From Agitococcus lubricus (lineage in GTDB: Bacteria > Pseudomonadota > Gammaproteobacteria > Pseudomonadales > Moraxellaceae), in assembly GCF_003051055.1 (NCBI RefSeq), contig NZ_QAON01000005.1:177443-241442 (forward strand): a stretch of 64,000 bases of DNA, written 5' to 3'. Position 1 is the first letter of the stretch, and each line of letters starts with the position of its first letter. This document shows positions 49,209-59,762 of the stretch, in pieces. A model generated the notes under the pieces. It saw nothing but the letters and a program-made list of their open reading frames with translations. It did not search any database and had not been told where the DNA came from. Position numbers and translations under genes: made by a program.

Positions 49209-50762
49209 ATGTTTAAAAACTATATCTTCTACTTTTTTATATTTTTTATACCATCTATTATTTGTGGAGGATTATTAATAATAGCAGGCAATATATCAGA
49301 TGGTATTAGATTATTTGGATTATGTTTACCTAGTATATTCTTGATATATTTCTATCTAAAAACCTCAAAAAAAGCATTAAAATATTTCATAGTATTATGG
49401 ACTATCTTTTTTATTTCAGATAGTCTATTACGCTCATCAACTTGGTTTTTATTAAATAGCGATACTGACTCTTATTTTATTATAGAAGCAATAGCAAACA
49501 CTAACAAAAACGAAACTTTTGAATTTCTCACTACTCATATATATTATATATTTATATACACTTTAATATTAATCTTATTTTTAACAGCTTACTTCTTTAT
49601 TTTATTTAGCAAAACAAACTTTAAATCATTAAACGAAATCATTAATAGCAAAATAGGCTATAGCTTAAAGTATTTTTGTTATTTATTAATATTATTAGCC
49701 TACTCGATTGAACCCTCTCGAAATCTCCATCCTATTATTTATTGGTACGAATATCAGCAAAAAGTTAAAGAGTTCGCCAGTCGAATTGAACGACATCAAG
49801 AAGTTCATGAATTGTGGGATAAAACAGCCAAACAGAACTTAGTTATTCAGAACAATCGCAAAAAACAAACACATGTTCTAGTTATTACCGATAGTGTGAC
49901 CAGTCTCAATTTAGGTATTTGTGGTTATAATAGGAATACCACACCTAATTTAAAAAAACGACTCAGTACATTAAAAGTCTACTGTAATGCTTATTCTGCT
50001 GCTGCATCAACTATTCCATCACTAAAAACCAAACTAACAGATACATCTAATTTGAATGCTTTTGATTACTCTTCAAAAAGCCTATTAGCATACGCAAAGA
50101 ATAGTGGTTTTAAAATATATTGGCTAAGTAATCAAAATGATATTTATATATCTTCTCTATTTGGCAACTATGCCAATACAGCCATTTATAAAAATAATCG
50201 TTCAGGTCGAAGCAGTCAATCACTTGACGAGTCTTTATTAGTAGATTACGAAAAAGCTTTAAATGATTCTTATCCTAAGAAGTTGATTATACTTCACTTT
50301 ATAGGTGCTCATCCTAATTATGAGAAACGTTATCCTAGTAATTTTAATGTATTTAATCATGATACAAATGACAAAATAGAGTTTTTATTAGAGAGTAAAA
50401 ATATAAACTCATGGATTCAGCATCAAAGGCATCATTATGATAATGCAATTTTATATCAAGACTACTTAATTGATAAAACATTAACACTATTACAATCTCA
50501 ATCAAATAATAATCAGTTCAGCTCTTTTATTTTTGTATCAGATCATGGCAATGAGGTTGGACATAACCTAAATTATGCTGGGCATAGCCCAGATACTAAA
50601 GCAGGCTACTTAGTACCCATCATAATTTGGCATGATAAGCAAAAAAATAAAGGAGTTGATCTCGCTAAAAAGCTTTACACACAAGACCTTGATAATAATA
50701 TGATGTATTTAATGGGAATTTCTGCCCATCCATCTAGACCAAATCAATATTGGTTTGATTAG
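49209..50762 (+). CDS. Phosphoethanolamine-transferase-like membrane protein, divergent
   Basis: A 517-residue protein with about five N-terminal membrane helices and a periplasmic sulfatase-fold domain. The usual first metal ligand Glu (GEx) is replaced by Asp228 (VLVITDSV). The likely nucleophile is Thr268 (AAASTIPSLKTKLT), followed by LHFIGAHPNYEKRYP, YDNAILYQDYLID and the metal pair Asp445-His446 (SDHG). GYNRNTTPNL is typical of EptA/EptB/CptA-type enzymes that decorate lipid A or core sugars. Codon and base use is far more AT-rich than both neighbours, suggesting transfer. ATG 49209 is preferred to a TTG at 49200; no strong ribosome-binding site. Confidence 0.75.
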   Translation: MFKNYIFYFFIFFIPSIICGGLLIIAGNISDGIRLFGLCLPSIFLIYFYLKTSKKALKYFIVLWTIFFISDSLLRSSTWFLLNSDTDSYFIIEAIANTNKNETFEFLTTHIYYIFIYTLILILFLTAYFFILFSKTNFKSLNEIINSKIGYSLKYFCYLLILLAYSIEPSRNLHPIIYWYEYQQKVKEFASRIERHQEVHELWDKTAKQNLVIQNNRKKQTHVLVITDSVTSLNLGICGYNRNTTPNLKKRLSTLKVYCNAYSAAASTIPSLKTKLTDTSNLNAFDYSSKSLLAYAKNSGFKIYWLSNQNDIYISSLFGNYANTAIYKNNRSGRSSQSLDESLLVDYEKALNDSYPKKLIILHFIGAHPNYEKRYPSNFNVFNHDTNDKIEFLLESKNINSWIQHQRHHYDNAILYQDYLIDKTLTLLQSQSNNNQFSSFIFVSDHGNEVGHNLNYAGHSPDTKAGYLVPIIIWHDKQKNKGVDLAKKLYTQDLDNNMMYLMGISAHPSRPNQYWFD

Positions 50763-50788
50763 TCGTTCATTTTATAACCAATTATGAT

Positions 50789-51547
50789 TCAAACAGGATT
50801 TTCGATATCCACAAAAATATGCTCTATACCCAATTTAGCCGCCAAAAAGTCGCCCAAGGCCTGTACGCCATAACGCTCAGTCGCGTGGTGTCCTGCGGCC
50901 AGATAATGAATCCCCATTTCACGTGCAATGTGTACTGTTGGTTCGGAAATTTCACCACTGATATAGGCATCACAGCCCATTAACGCCGCTTGTTCAATAA
51001 ATCCTTGTGCCGCGCCTGTACAAAAGCCGATTCGCCGCAACGCTGTCGCCTGTCCTGCAATATGTAACGGCGTTTGGCCTAATATTTGTTGACAACGGCC
51101 AATTAACGCATCCACTGTGATAGCTTGTGCTAATACCGCAATATTACCCACTTGTTTAGGATTATCGGGATATAACGCTTCCGCCATATTCAAACCTAAT
51201 TTTTGGGCTAACTGCGCGTTATTTCCTAACTCAGCATGCGCATCCAAGGGCAAATGATAAGCCAACACGGATATATCGTGCTTTAACAAGGTTTGTAGAC
51301 GATTCTTTTTCATGCCTACTACACAAGGGTTTTCATTTTTCCAAAAAAAACCGTGATGTACTAAAATGGCATCTGCGTGCAGCTCAATGGCTTTATCAAT
51401 CAAGGCTTGGCAAGCGGTAACCCCTGTGACTAAGCGTTTAATATGTGGTCTTCCCTCTACCTGTAAACCGTTTGGACAATAATCATTAAAAAGCTGGGGT
51501 TTTAGAGTGCTTTGTAACAATTGCATAATCTCTGTTAAGGAAGCCAT
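50789..51547 (-). CDS. Nif3-like dinuclear metal-centre protein (YbgI family)
   Basis: A 252-residue protein with typical motifs LFNDYCPNGLQVEG, ILVHHGFFWKNE, VLAYHLPLDAHAELGNN and the C-terminal HYLAAGHHATERYG. The histidines and acidic residues bind two metal ions in a toroidal hexamer in known structures. The family is sometimes annotated as GTP cyclohydrolase I type 2, without good support. ATG 51547 begins MASLTEIMQLLQ; the longer frame from 51592 adds 15 residues. It is next to the AlgW-like gene, as in Pseudomonas. Confidence 0.9.
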   Translation of the reverse strand: MASLTEIMQLLQSTLKPQLFNDYCPNGLQVEGRPHIKRLVTGVTACQALIDKAIELHADAILVHHGFFWKNENPCVVGMKKNRLQTLLKHDISVLAYHLPLDAHAELGNNAQLAQKLGLNMAEALYPDNPKQVGNIAVLAQAITVDALIGRCQQILGQTPLHIAGQATALRRIGFCTGAAQGFIEQAALMGCDAYISGEISEPTVHIAREMGIHYLAAGHHATERYGVQALGDFLAAKLGIEHIFVDIENPV

Positions 51548-51716
51548 TTTTTTCTCTTGAGCTATTCTAAAATGTCTCCAATTATAGCGCATCTCACATT
51601 AACAGACGTTTAGTCCGTTTGCTCTTTTGATGAAAAGATGGAGCACGTTTCTTCTGTTCCTTCGTAGCGCCTTAAGTGGCTCGTTTATTTAATCTAGCTT
51701 GGTATAGGATACGATT

Positions 51717-52886
51717 ATGTCTACCCCTTATCTGCGTTTAGTGTTGTTGTCTAGTCTCATTGCCCTTTCCGCTTGCCAACCTAAAGAGCAGAGCGATGAC
51801 GCTAAGTCCCCTGCGGTGCAACTGACACAAGAGCGTCCTGTCACGATTCAAGGAGGAGCTAGCGGTGTCAGCTCCTATGCACCTACCGTTAAGGCCACTG
51901 CGCCTGCGGTTGTTAATATTTTCACCACCGAAATTGTCAAACACAGTACACATCCCTTAATGAACGACCCGATGTTTAGGCGTTTTTTTGAGTTTCACGG
52001 CATGAACAGAGAAGAATCCGAACCTCGGTCTGGCTTAGGCTCGGGGGTGATTGTCTCTAAAGATGGTTATATTTTAACTAACAACCATGTCGTTGGTAAG
52101 GCCAATGAAATTGTGGTTGCACTACAAGACGGACGCAAAGCTAAGGCCAAATTGATTGGCACAGACCCCGACAGTGATTTGGCTGTCATTAAAATTGACT
52201 TAAAAGACTTACCCACTATTCCCTTTAAGACCTCGACTAATGAAGTGGGTGATGTGGTCTTAGCGATTGGTAATCCCTTTGGTGTAGGACAAACGGTGAC
52301 TCAAGGCATTATTTCGGCTTTGGGGCGTAATGGTTTAGGCATCAATACCTTCGAAGACTTTATTCAAACTGATGCCGCCATTAATCCTGGTAATTCGGGG
52401 GGTGCCTTGGTGGATGTCGCGGGGAATTTAGTCGGCATCAATACCGCCATTTACTCACGTTCGGGAGGGTCTATGGGCATTGGTTTTGCCATTCCCTCTC
52501 AGCTTGCACAATCGGTGATGATGGAGATTATTAGTCATGGGCAAGTCATTCGCGGTTGGTTAGGCGTTGAAATCAAACAAGATAATAGCGGTTTTAATGA
52601 AGATGGCTCACTGAATAACAAAAGTAGTGACGGGGTCGCCATTGGCGGTGTGGTACGGGGAGGGCCAGCGTCTGAAGGTGGCATGCGGCCAAATGATGTT
52701 ATTCTCAGTATCAACAAACAAAAAATGAGTTCAGCCAATCAGCTCATGAATACCATCGCCAAAATTAAGCCCAATACCACCATCGATGTGGTTGTCAAAC
52801 GCGGCAATCAAGAAGTCGATTTAAGTGTGACGGTGGGTAAACGTCCTAAAACCGAAGAAAGTCAACAGGATGAAGGACAAGAATAA
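51717..52886 (+). CDS. algW: DegS/AlgW-like trypsin-PDZ serine protease with lipobox
   Basis: A 389-residue protein of the HtrA family. The catalytic triad is His124 (ILTNNHVVG), Asp154 (DSDLAVIKI) and Ser227 (NPGNSGGALVD). One PDZ domain covers about residues 275-375. In Pseudomonas AlgW cleaves the anti-sigma factor MucA in the envelope stress cascade and is held by a membrane helix. Here the N-terminus is a lipoprotein signal, with LSAC making Cys20 the lipidated residue, and Gln21 does not give an Asp+2 inner-membrane retention signal. The position between the Nif3 gene and hisC is that of algW. The gene symbol rests on this position and domain layout. Confidence 0.85.
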   Translation: MSTPYLRLVLLSSLIALSACQPKEQSDDAKSPAVQLTQERPVTIQGGASGVSSYAPTVKATAPAVVNIFTTEIVKHSTHPLMNDPMFRRFFEFHGMNREESEPRSGLGSGVIVSKDGYILTNNHVVGKANEIVVALQDGRKAKAKLIGTDPDSDLAVIKIDLKDLPTIPFKTSTNEVGDVVLAIGNPFGVGQTVTQGIISALGRNGLGINTFEDFIQTDAAINPGNSGGALVDVAGNLVGINTAIYSRSGGSMGIGFAIPSQLAQSVMMEIISHGQVIRGWLGVEIKQDNSGFNEDGSLNNKSSDGVAIGGVVRGGPASEGGMRPNDVILSINKQKMSSANQLMNTIAKIKPNTTIDVVVKRGNQEVDLSVTVGKRPKTEESQQDEGQE

Positions 52887-52930
52887 TAGCCATTAGCTAA
52901 GTACGCGTGTGTCCTGTACTGGCTAAATAA

Positions 52931-52965
52931 ACCCACGATACCCATTGATGTATCGTGGGTTTTTG
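52931..52965 (+). terminator. Intrinsic terminator after the algW-like gene
   Basis: ACCCACGATAC (52931-52941) and GTATCGTGGGT (52950-52960), perfect 11-base arms, 8-base loop, then TTTTGTTTTG. It also lies 29 bases past the convergent hisC stop at 52989. Confidence 0.92.
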
Positions 52966-52988
52966 TTTTGCAAACCGCGCAGTGCTTG

Positions 52989-54050
52989 CTAACAGATTGC
53001 TTGCAATGCCGTGACTAAGGATTGATTGTCTTCCGCTTTACCCACGGTAATTCTGAGAAACTGTTCAATCCTTGGTAGCTTAAAATGGCGAACAATAATC
53101 GCTTGCTCGCGCAATTTAAGCGCTAATTGTGCAGCATCTTGTTGCGGATGGCGAGCAAAGACAAAGTTTGCCGCAGAGGGCAAAACGTCAAAGCCCAGTT
53201 GCTCTAATTGTGTGGTTAACCATGTGCGATTATTAATAATCGCTTGGCAAGTTTGCTGAAAATAGACTGTATCTTCAAATGCCGCCACACCACCTGCAAT
53301 CGCCACTTTATCCATAGGATACGAATTAAAGCTATTTTTTACACGCTCTAGGGCGTCAATCAAATGCGCTTGGCCGACCGCCAATCCAATACGTAAGCCT
53401 GCTAAAGAACGCGACTTGGATAAGGTTTGTACTACTAATAATTGTGGATACTGATGAACTAAGCGAATTGCTGTTTGGCCACCAAAATCGATATATGCCT
53501 CATCGACAATCACCACACGATTAGGATTCGCTTGTAAGATTTGCTCAATCGCCGCCAAAGGCAATAAACAACCTGTAGGCGCATTGGGATTGGGAAAAAT
53601 AATACCGCCGTTTGGTTGTTGATAGTCTTCTACTGCTATTTGAAATTGTTCATTGAGTGGGACGGTTTTGTACCCTACTTCATACAAACCTGCATACACT
53701 TTATAAAAGCTATAGGAAATATCGGGAAATAAAATCGGCTCATTTTGCTTAAAAAACGCCATAAAGGCATGAGCCAATACTTCATCCGAACCATTACCCA
53801 CAAAGACTTGTTGACGCTCTACGCCATAATAATCGGCAATCGCTTGTTTTAAGCCAGACGCATCGGGGTCAGGATACAAACGCAAGCCCTCACCTACCGC
53901 TTGTTGCATCGCTTGTAGTGCTAAGGGTGAAGGCGGATAGGGATTTTCGTTAGTATTTAACTTAATTAAGTTAGCAACTTTTGGTTGCTCACCGGGAGTA
54001 TACGGTACTAAGGTCTTAACTAAGGGACTCCAATAATTTTGGCTCATCAT
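52989..54050 (-). CDS. hisC: Histidinol-phosphate aminotransferase HisC
   Basis: A 353-residue PLP enzyme converting imidazole acetol-phosphate to histidinol-phosphate with glutamate. Landmarks are [48 protein letters not shown] and the PLP lysine in [17 protein letters not shown] 54050 or 54047 is the start; a TTG at 54059 is less likely. It ends the long minus-strand run and is 218 bases from the small ORF. Confidence 0.95.
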   Translation of the reverse strand: MMSQNYWSPLVKTLVPYTPGEQPKVANLIKLNTNENPYPPSPLALQAMQQAVGEGLRLYPDPDASGLKQAIADYYGVERQQVFVGNGSDEVLAHAFMAFFKQNEPILFPDISYSFYKVYAGLYEVGYKTVPLNEQFQIAVEDYQQPNGGIIFPNPNAPTGCLLPLAAIEQILQANPNRVVIVDEAYIDFGGQTAIRLVHQYPQLLVVQTLSKSRSLAGLRIGLAVGQAHLIDALERVKNSFNSYPMDKVAIAGGVAAFEDTVYFQQTCQAIINNRTWLTTQLEQLGFDVLPSAANFVFARHPQQDAAQLALKLREQAIIVRHFKLPRIEQFLRITVGKAEDNQSLVTALQAIC

Positions 54051-54267
54051 GGTACTCAAAGTTTTTTACACAATCAGGTAGCCCGTGCGAGGGGCAACAC
54101 AACACGGGATTTATGACAAAAAATATCATGTCATATTGTCAAATTTATTTATCCTGTATTTCGCTACGCTGCATACAGGCTACAGCACTACACGGCCTAC
54201 AAGCTACGGTACTCGTACCTTAATGATGTCAGGCAAAAAATGTTAGTGTCAAAGCAGATGACAACGA

Positions 54268-54507
54268 TTATAAACGGAATGTCTGCCACTGCTGGCTCTG
54301 ACTATGCCAATAGGCCAAACTGAGTGGGTCTATGTCATTAAATGACAGCCAAATATCTTGCCCGCGCTCCCCTTCACCCAAACTGATAAGTAAGGCATCG
54401 TCGGTGATTTCCATAATCCACCCTTGCAACAAACGGCCATCTTTACTGCTTAGACGTTGTTGATTTCCTGACTCGGCAAATTGAATAAATTTATCAGCTA
54501 AGTCCAT
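54268..54507 (-). CDS. Small protein of unknown function in the his run
   Basis: A 79-residue acidic product (MDLADKFIQFAESGNQQRLS...). ATG 54507 follows the hisD stop by 4 bases and its ribosome-binding site GAGGAA lies inside the last hisD codons, the pattern of a coupled real gene. The core GRLLQGWIMEITDDALLISLGEGERGQDIW alternates like a small beta barrel, similar in feel to Sm-like or SH3-like folds. Trp-rich C-terminus. I do not recognise a named family. An earlier start at 54525 would overlap hisD by 14 bases. Confidence 0.7.
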   Translation of the reverse strand: MDLADKFIQFAESGNQQRLSSKDGRLLQGWIMEITDDALLISLGEGERGQDIWLSFNDIDPLSLAYWHSQSQQWQTFRL

Positions 54508-54511
54508 CGGT

Positions 54512-55819
54512 TTATTCCTCAGCAATCATACGATACTCGGCTGAACGTGCATGCGCTGTTAAACTTTCACCACGCGCCAATACGGAAGCCACCTCTGCTA
54601 AATGGCTTGCCCCCTGTGCCGAACAATAAATAATGCTTGAGCGTTTTTGAAAGTCATATACACCTAAAGGCGAAGAGAAACGCGCCGTCCCCGATGTGGG
54701 TAAGACATGATTAGGCCCTGCACAATAGTCGCCCAAGGCTTCTGGCGTATAACGCCCCATAAAAATTGCGCCCGCATGACGAATATGTGGCAATAATGCT
54801 TCTGGATTTTCGACCGATAACTCCAAATGTTCGGGTGCAATCCGATTGATGAGCGCAATGGCCTCTACTTCATTTTGTACATGAATCAAAGCTCCACGCC
54901 CTGCTAAAGAAGCCCGTGCAATTACCGCACGCTCTAGCGTAGGCAATAACTTATCAAGGGATTGCTGTACCGCATCTAAATAGGCAGCATCCTCGCTGAT
55001 TAAAATAGCTTGCGCTTCTTCATCATGTTCCGCTTGCGAAAACAAGTCCATTGCAATCCAATCAGGATGTGTTTTCCCATCACAATAAATCAAAATCTCC
55101 GATGGGCCTGCAATCATATCGATACCGACCTGACCAAAGACCAGACGCTTAGCTGTTGCCACATAACTATTACCTGGCCCGACGATTTTATCGACTTTAG
55201 GAATGGTTTGTGTGCCATAAGCTAAGGCAGCGACCGCTTGCGCGCCGCCAATGGTAAAGACTTTATCTACACCAGCCAGATGTGCCGCTGCCAATACCAA
55301 GTTATTAACTTCACCACGTGGCGTTGGTACACACATAATGACTTCAGGTACACCTGCCACTTTAGCGGGGATAGCATTCATGAGTACAGAGGAGGGATAG
55401 CTGGCTTTACCACCTGGCACATAAATCCCTACACGGTCTAAAGGCGTAATTTGTTGACCTAAGACCGTACCATCGACTTCTCGATATTGCCAAGATTCTT
55501 GCTTTTGTTTGCTATGATAATGACGAATACGCTCCGCAGCCGTTGCTAATGCACTGCGCTTGTCTTCGGTTAATTGATGATATGCTGCCGCTAGCTGTGC
55601 AGGTTGAATCATTAAATTTGTCACATGTGAGGCAGAGACTTGGTCAAAGCGTTGCGTATAATCGAGTACCGCACTATCGCCTGCTTGACGCACACGGGCA
55701 ATGATATCTAAAACCGTTTGCTGTAAGTTGTGGTCGTTTACCGATTCCCATGCCAATAACTGATTGAGTTCTTGCTCAAAGTTAGCCGACTGGCTATTCA
55801 TACGACGTATCGTCATCAT
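54512..55819 (-). CDS. hisD: Histidinol dehydrogenase HisD
   Basis: The 435-residue zinc enzyme makes histidine from histidinol in two NAD-dependent oxidations. Landmarks are [79 protein letters not shown] and GNHVLPTS-like [18 protein letters not shown]. Start could be ATG 55819, 55816 or 55801, with no strong ribosome-binding site to decide. It follows hisG with a strong hairpin between. Confidence 0.96.
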   Translation of the reverse strand: MMTIRRMNSQSANFEQELNQLLAWESVNDHNLQQTVLDIIARVRQAGDSAVLDYTQRFDQVSASHVTNLMIQPAQLAAAYHQLTEDKRSALATAAERIRHYHSKQKQESWQYREVDGTVLGQQITPLDRVGIYVPGGKASYPSSVLMNAIPAKVAGVPEVIMCVPTPRGEVNNLVLAAAHLAGVDKVFTIGGAQAVAALAYGTQTIPKVDKIVGPGNSYVATAKRLVFGQVGIDMIAGPSEILIYCDGKTHPDWIAMDLFSQAEHDEEAQAILISEDAAYLDAVQQSLDKLLPTLERAVIARASLAGRGALIHVQNEVEAIALINRIAPEHLELSVENPEALLPHIRHAGAIFMGRYTPEALGDYCAGPNHVLPTSGTARFSSPLGVYDFQKRSSIIYCSAQGASHLAEVASVLARGESLTAHARSAEYRMIAEE

Positions 55820-55881
55820 AATTACACTGTGTATAGGAAGTATTAAACATCATATCTCTAAGATACGCTGAAATATCGTAC

Positions 55882-55919
55882 ATGGGCACTGAACAAGACA
55901 CGCTGTGTTCAGTGCCCAT
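55882..55919 (-). terminator. 14-base-pair hairpin between hisG and hisD
   Basis: Perfect 14-base arms (55882-55895, ATGGGCACTGAACA; 55906-55919) with a 10-base loop, 4 bases past the hisG stop and 63 bases before hisD. No T-run follows, so partial termination, mRNA processing or 3'-end protection are all possible. Confidence 0.55.
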
Positions 55920-55922
55920 CAC

Positions 55923-56573
55923 TCAAGCTGATACTGCATGCTTTTTGGCATTGACCGTGGCTTCTAACTGTTGCAATAAGGGCTGGATTAAGTCTGCTTT
56001 ACGCTTATAACTGGCTTTGTTAACAATCAGACGCGACGAAATATAGGCAATCAACTCTAAAGGTGCTAGACCATTTTCTTTGAGAGTTTTTCCAGTATCT
56101 ACGACATCCACAATACGGTCGGCTAAGCCCATCAGCGGTGCTAACTCCATCGAACCATAGAGTTTAATGACTTCGACTTGTTCACCTTTTTCGGCATAAT
56201 AATGCTTAGTCAAATTGACAAACTTAGTCGCAATTTTTAGCCGCCCACGCACTGGCGGTGCATCTACTTTACCTGCGACCATCAGTTTACATTTGGCAAT
56301 GTCTAAATCTAAGGGCTCGTATACACCATTCGCCCCGTGCTCCATTAAGACATCTTTTCCTGCCACGCCCACATCGGCTGCGCCGTTTTCAACATACGTC
56401 GGCACATCCGTAGCACGGATAATGATAATTTGCACTTGCGGGTGCGTCGTCGGAAAAATCAATTTACGACTTTTTTCGGGGTCTTCCAATAACTCAATCC
56501 CCGCTTCCTTTAACAAGGGCAAGGTATCTTTTAAGATGCGTCCTTTAGATAAAGCAATAATCAACTGCGACAT
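55923..56573 (-). CDS. hisG: ATP phosphoribosyltransferase, short form HisG
   Basis: First enzyme of histidine synthesis. At 216 residues it is the short catalytic form without the C-terminal regulatory domain, so it should need the HisZ partner, which is not in this window. Landmarks are [38 protein letters not shown] and the phosphate-binding [21 protein letters not shown]. Placed between murA and hisD, as in Pseudomonas. Confidence 0.95.
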   Translation of the reverse strand: MSQLIIALSKGRILKDTLPLLKEAGIELLEDPEKSRKLIFPTTHPQVQIIIIRATDVPTYVENGAADVGVAGKDVLMEHGANGVYEPLDLDIAKCKLMVAGKVDAPPVRGRLKIATKFVNLTKHYYAEKGEQVEVIKLYGSMELAPLMGLADRIVDVVDTGKTLKENGLAPLELIAYISSRLIVNKASYKRKADLIQPLLQQLEATVNAKKHAVSA

Positions 56574-56597
56574 TCACATCATTCTCTTGGTTTACAC

Positions 56598-56664
56598 TCA
56601 CCCCATTCCTCTCCCAATCGGCGAAGAAGTGCTTATTCTCAGTTTGGGAGAAAGCTAAAGAGGG
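56598..56664. repeat. Degenerate REP-like palindrome between murA and hisG
   Basis: Arms TCTCCCAA (56610-56617) and TTGGGAGA (56644-56651) lie within CTCACCCCATTCCTCTCCC and GGGAGAAAGCTAAAGAGGG. This CTCACC-CTCTCCC-GGGAGA layout is a palindrome type seen scattered in many bacterial genomes. Confidence 0.45.
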
Positions 56665-57999
<1,335 letters not shown>

Positions 58000-58026
58000 T
58001 CAGAATAAGGCGTTACTCATTAAAAT

Positions 58027-58278
58027 TTAGGCAAATAACTGCGCTTTACGCCACTCTTCGGGCGTTAAGGTACGCATAGTAACCGCATGAATCGCACCAC
58101 TGGCAATATGCTCATTCAACGGTGCATAGACCCGTTGTTGTTTGGCAACAGGTCGTAAACTGGCAAATTCCTCACTGACAACAGTCACTTGGAATTTAGC
58201 TCCCTCGCCTGTCACAATGACCTCAACGGCATCAGGAAAAGCGGCTTGTAATAATGATTTAATCACATCAGGTGTCAT
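58027..58278 (-). CDS. ibaG: BolA-family protein IbaG
   Basis: An 83-residue BolA-like protein with TPDVIKSLLQAAFPDAVEVIVTGEGAKFQVTVV and the conserved His in GAIHAVTMRTLTPEEW. IbaG-type proteins work with monothiol glutaredoxins in iron-sulfur and stress physiology. The mla-ibaG-murA order is the same in E. coli and Pseudomonas. Confidence 0.92.
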   Translation of the reverse strand: MTPDVIKSLLQAAFPDAVEVIVTGEGAKFQVTVVSEEFASLRPVAKQQRVYAPLNEHIASGAIHAVTMRTLTPEEWRKAQLFA

Positions 58279-58287
58279 AAATTATTC

Positions 58288-58593
58288 CTAATCTACTTCA
58301 GAGAAGGCATCCGTTAAACCACTGACACGCACAATGGCACGTAGTTTATCGGGCATATTGGCAATACACAGGCGTTGTTGGGCTTGGTTTGCAGCACGCA
58401 TCCATCTTAACAGAATTGCAATGACAACGCTGCTACTACTCTCTAAAGCCTGCATGTCCACAATGAGTGGATTAGGTGATTTTTTGAGTAATTCTAAGCC
58501 ATCCTGACACACTTTTTCTGCATTATCAAAATGGACAACGCCTCCCAAATGGAGGCGTGTGTTTTGCATAGTTAATGTCGCAACATTCGACAT
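58288..58593 (-). CDS. mlaB: MlaB, STAS-domain subunit of the phospholipid transporter
   Basis: A 101-residue cytoplasmic STAS protein (LIVDMQALESSSSVVIAILLRWMRAANQAQQRLCIANMP) that binds MlaF and stabilises the MlaFEDB complex. The conserved Ser pair lies in LESSSSVV. It is 8 bases downstream of mlaC and 9 bases upstream of ibaG. Confidence 0.9.
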   Translation of the reverse strand: MSNVATLTMQNTRLHLGGVVHFDNAEKVCQDGLELLKKSPNPLIVDMQALESSSSVVIAILLRWMRAANQAQQRLCIANMPDKLRAIVRVSGLTDAFSEVD

Positions 58594-58601
58594 AGTGGTT
58601 C

Positions 58602-59237
58602 CTAGTTCGCTTTTTTACTATCTCCTGCAGACGGTACAAAGTTAGCAATTGCTTTGTCTAAATTGCCACGATTGGACTCTACAGTCGATGCAAATTGATT
58701 ACGGAAAGTTAAACCTAAGTTGATGCCATCTAAAATCACATTACGGACTTTCCATTGACCTTGACTATCTAATACCAACTGATAACTGACAGGAATGACT
58801 GTGCCACTGCCTGTTTGAATATCCATATCAACCTGTGCTTTTTTAGGGTCGTCACCCGCCGTAAACGGTTTGACGTTAAACTTTTGATTTTCGTATGCAC
58901 CTAAACCATTGGCATAGGTACGAATCAAACTTTTCTTAAAAGTTTCAGTAAAATCAGCCCGTTGTTTGTCTGTCGCTTGACGATAAAACTGTCCCATAAC
59001 CCCTTTAGCAAATCCGTTAAAATCCACATACGGCTCAATATTTTCCTTAATAATCGTCAACAATAAGTCAGGGTCTTTCTTGTAAGCGGCACGGTCTTTT
59101 ACTAAACGCGTGGTTAAGTCCGTCGAGATACGCTGGACAAAATCTTTAGGATTTTCGGCAGCATACGTTAATTGTGCTGCCAACATCACACTCACCATTG
59201 CCAAAAAGGCAAAAACACGTTGAATACGCTGTAACAT
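58602..59237 (-). CDS. mlaC: MlaC, periplasmic phospholipid-binding protein
   Basis: Shuttles phospholipid between outer-membrane MlaA and inner-membrane MlaFEDB. The 211-residue protein has a signal peptide ending QLTYAA and the family landmarks VDFNGFAKGVMGQFYRQATDKQRADFTETFKKSLIRTYA and WKVRNVILDGINLGLTFRNQF. GAGGAA precedes ATG 59237; the frame is open to 59252. Confidence 0.93.
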   Translation of the reverse strand: MLQRIQRVFAFLAMVSVMLAAQLTYAAENPKDFVQRISTDLTTRLVKDRAAYKKDPDLLLTIIKENIEPYVDFNGFAKGVMGQFYRQATDKQRADFTETFKKSLIRTYANGLGAYENQKFNVKPFTAGDDPKKAQVDMDIQTGSGTVIPVSYQLVLDSQGQWKVRNVILDGINLGLTFRNQFASTVESNRGNLDKAIANFVPSAGDSKKAN

Positions 59238-59255
59238 AACTGGATTCCTCAATGA

Positions 59256-59762
59256 TTAGAACGCTTCTTCTTTAGCAGGCGCAGGACTACTGTCTTTAGA
59301 CTTGTCTTCGGTCGCCTTATTAAAGAGGAATTTGCCTATCAAATCTTCTAACACAAGTGAGGATTGTGTCTGTTCGATTTCGTCACCATTCTTTAGAAAT
59401 ATGTCATCGGCACCTGGGACGATACCAATGTATTTTTCGCCTAACAGCCCCGCAGTTAAGATACTCGCGACAGAGTCTGTACTGATTTCATTGACGTCGT
59501 TATAAATTTCTAATGTCACTTTGGCATTGAGTCGTTTTTTGTCTAATTCGATAGACGCAACACGGCCGATAGTCACCCCTGACATCGTCACTTTAGAGCG
59601 TACAGTCAGCCCACCAATATTCTGAAAATGTGCATAAATTTTGTAGCTTGGCTGACTAAGCTCTGTGCTTAACCCACTGACTTTAATAGCTAAAAAGAAC
59701 AATGCCGCTATGCCAGCCACTAAAAACACCCCAACGGCGAGTTCTAGGGAGCGAGTACGCAT
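59256..59762 (-). CDS. mlaD: MlaD, MCE-domain subunit
   Basis: A 168-residue protein with one N-terminal membrane helix (LAVGVFLVAGIAALFFLAIKV) and an MCE domain (YKIYAHFQNIGGLTVRSKVTMSGVTIGRV through LLGEKYIGIVPGADDIFLKNGDEI). MlaD hexamers form the periplasmic lipid channel. The stop overlaps nothing, but its start overlaps the mlaE stop by one base. Confidence 0.95.
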   Translation of the reverse strand: MRTRSLELAVGVFLVAGIAALFFLAIKVSGLSTELSQPSYKIYAHFQNIGGLTVRSKVTMSGVTIGRVASIELDKKRLNAKVTLEIYNDVNEISTDSVASILTAGLLGEKYIGIVPGADDIFLKNGDEIEQTQSSLVLEDLIGKFLFNKATEDKSKDSSPAPAKEEAF

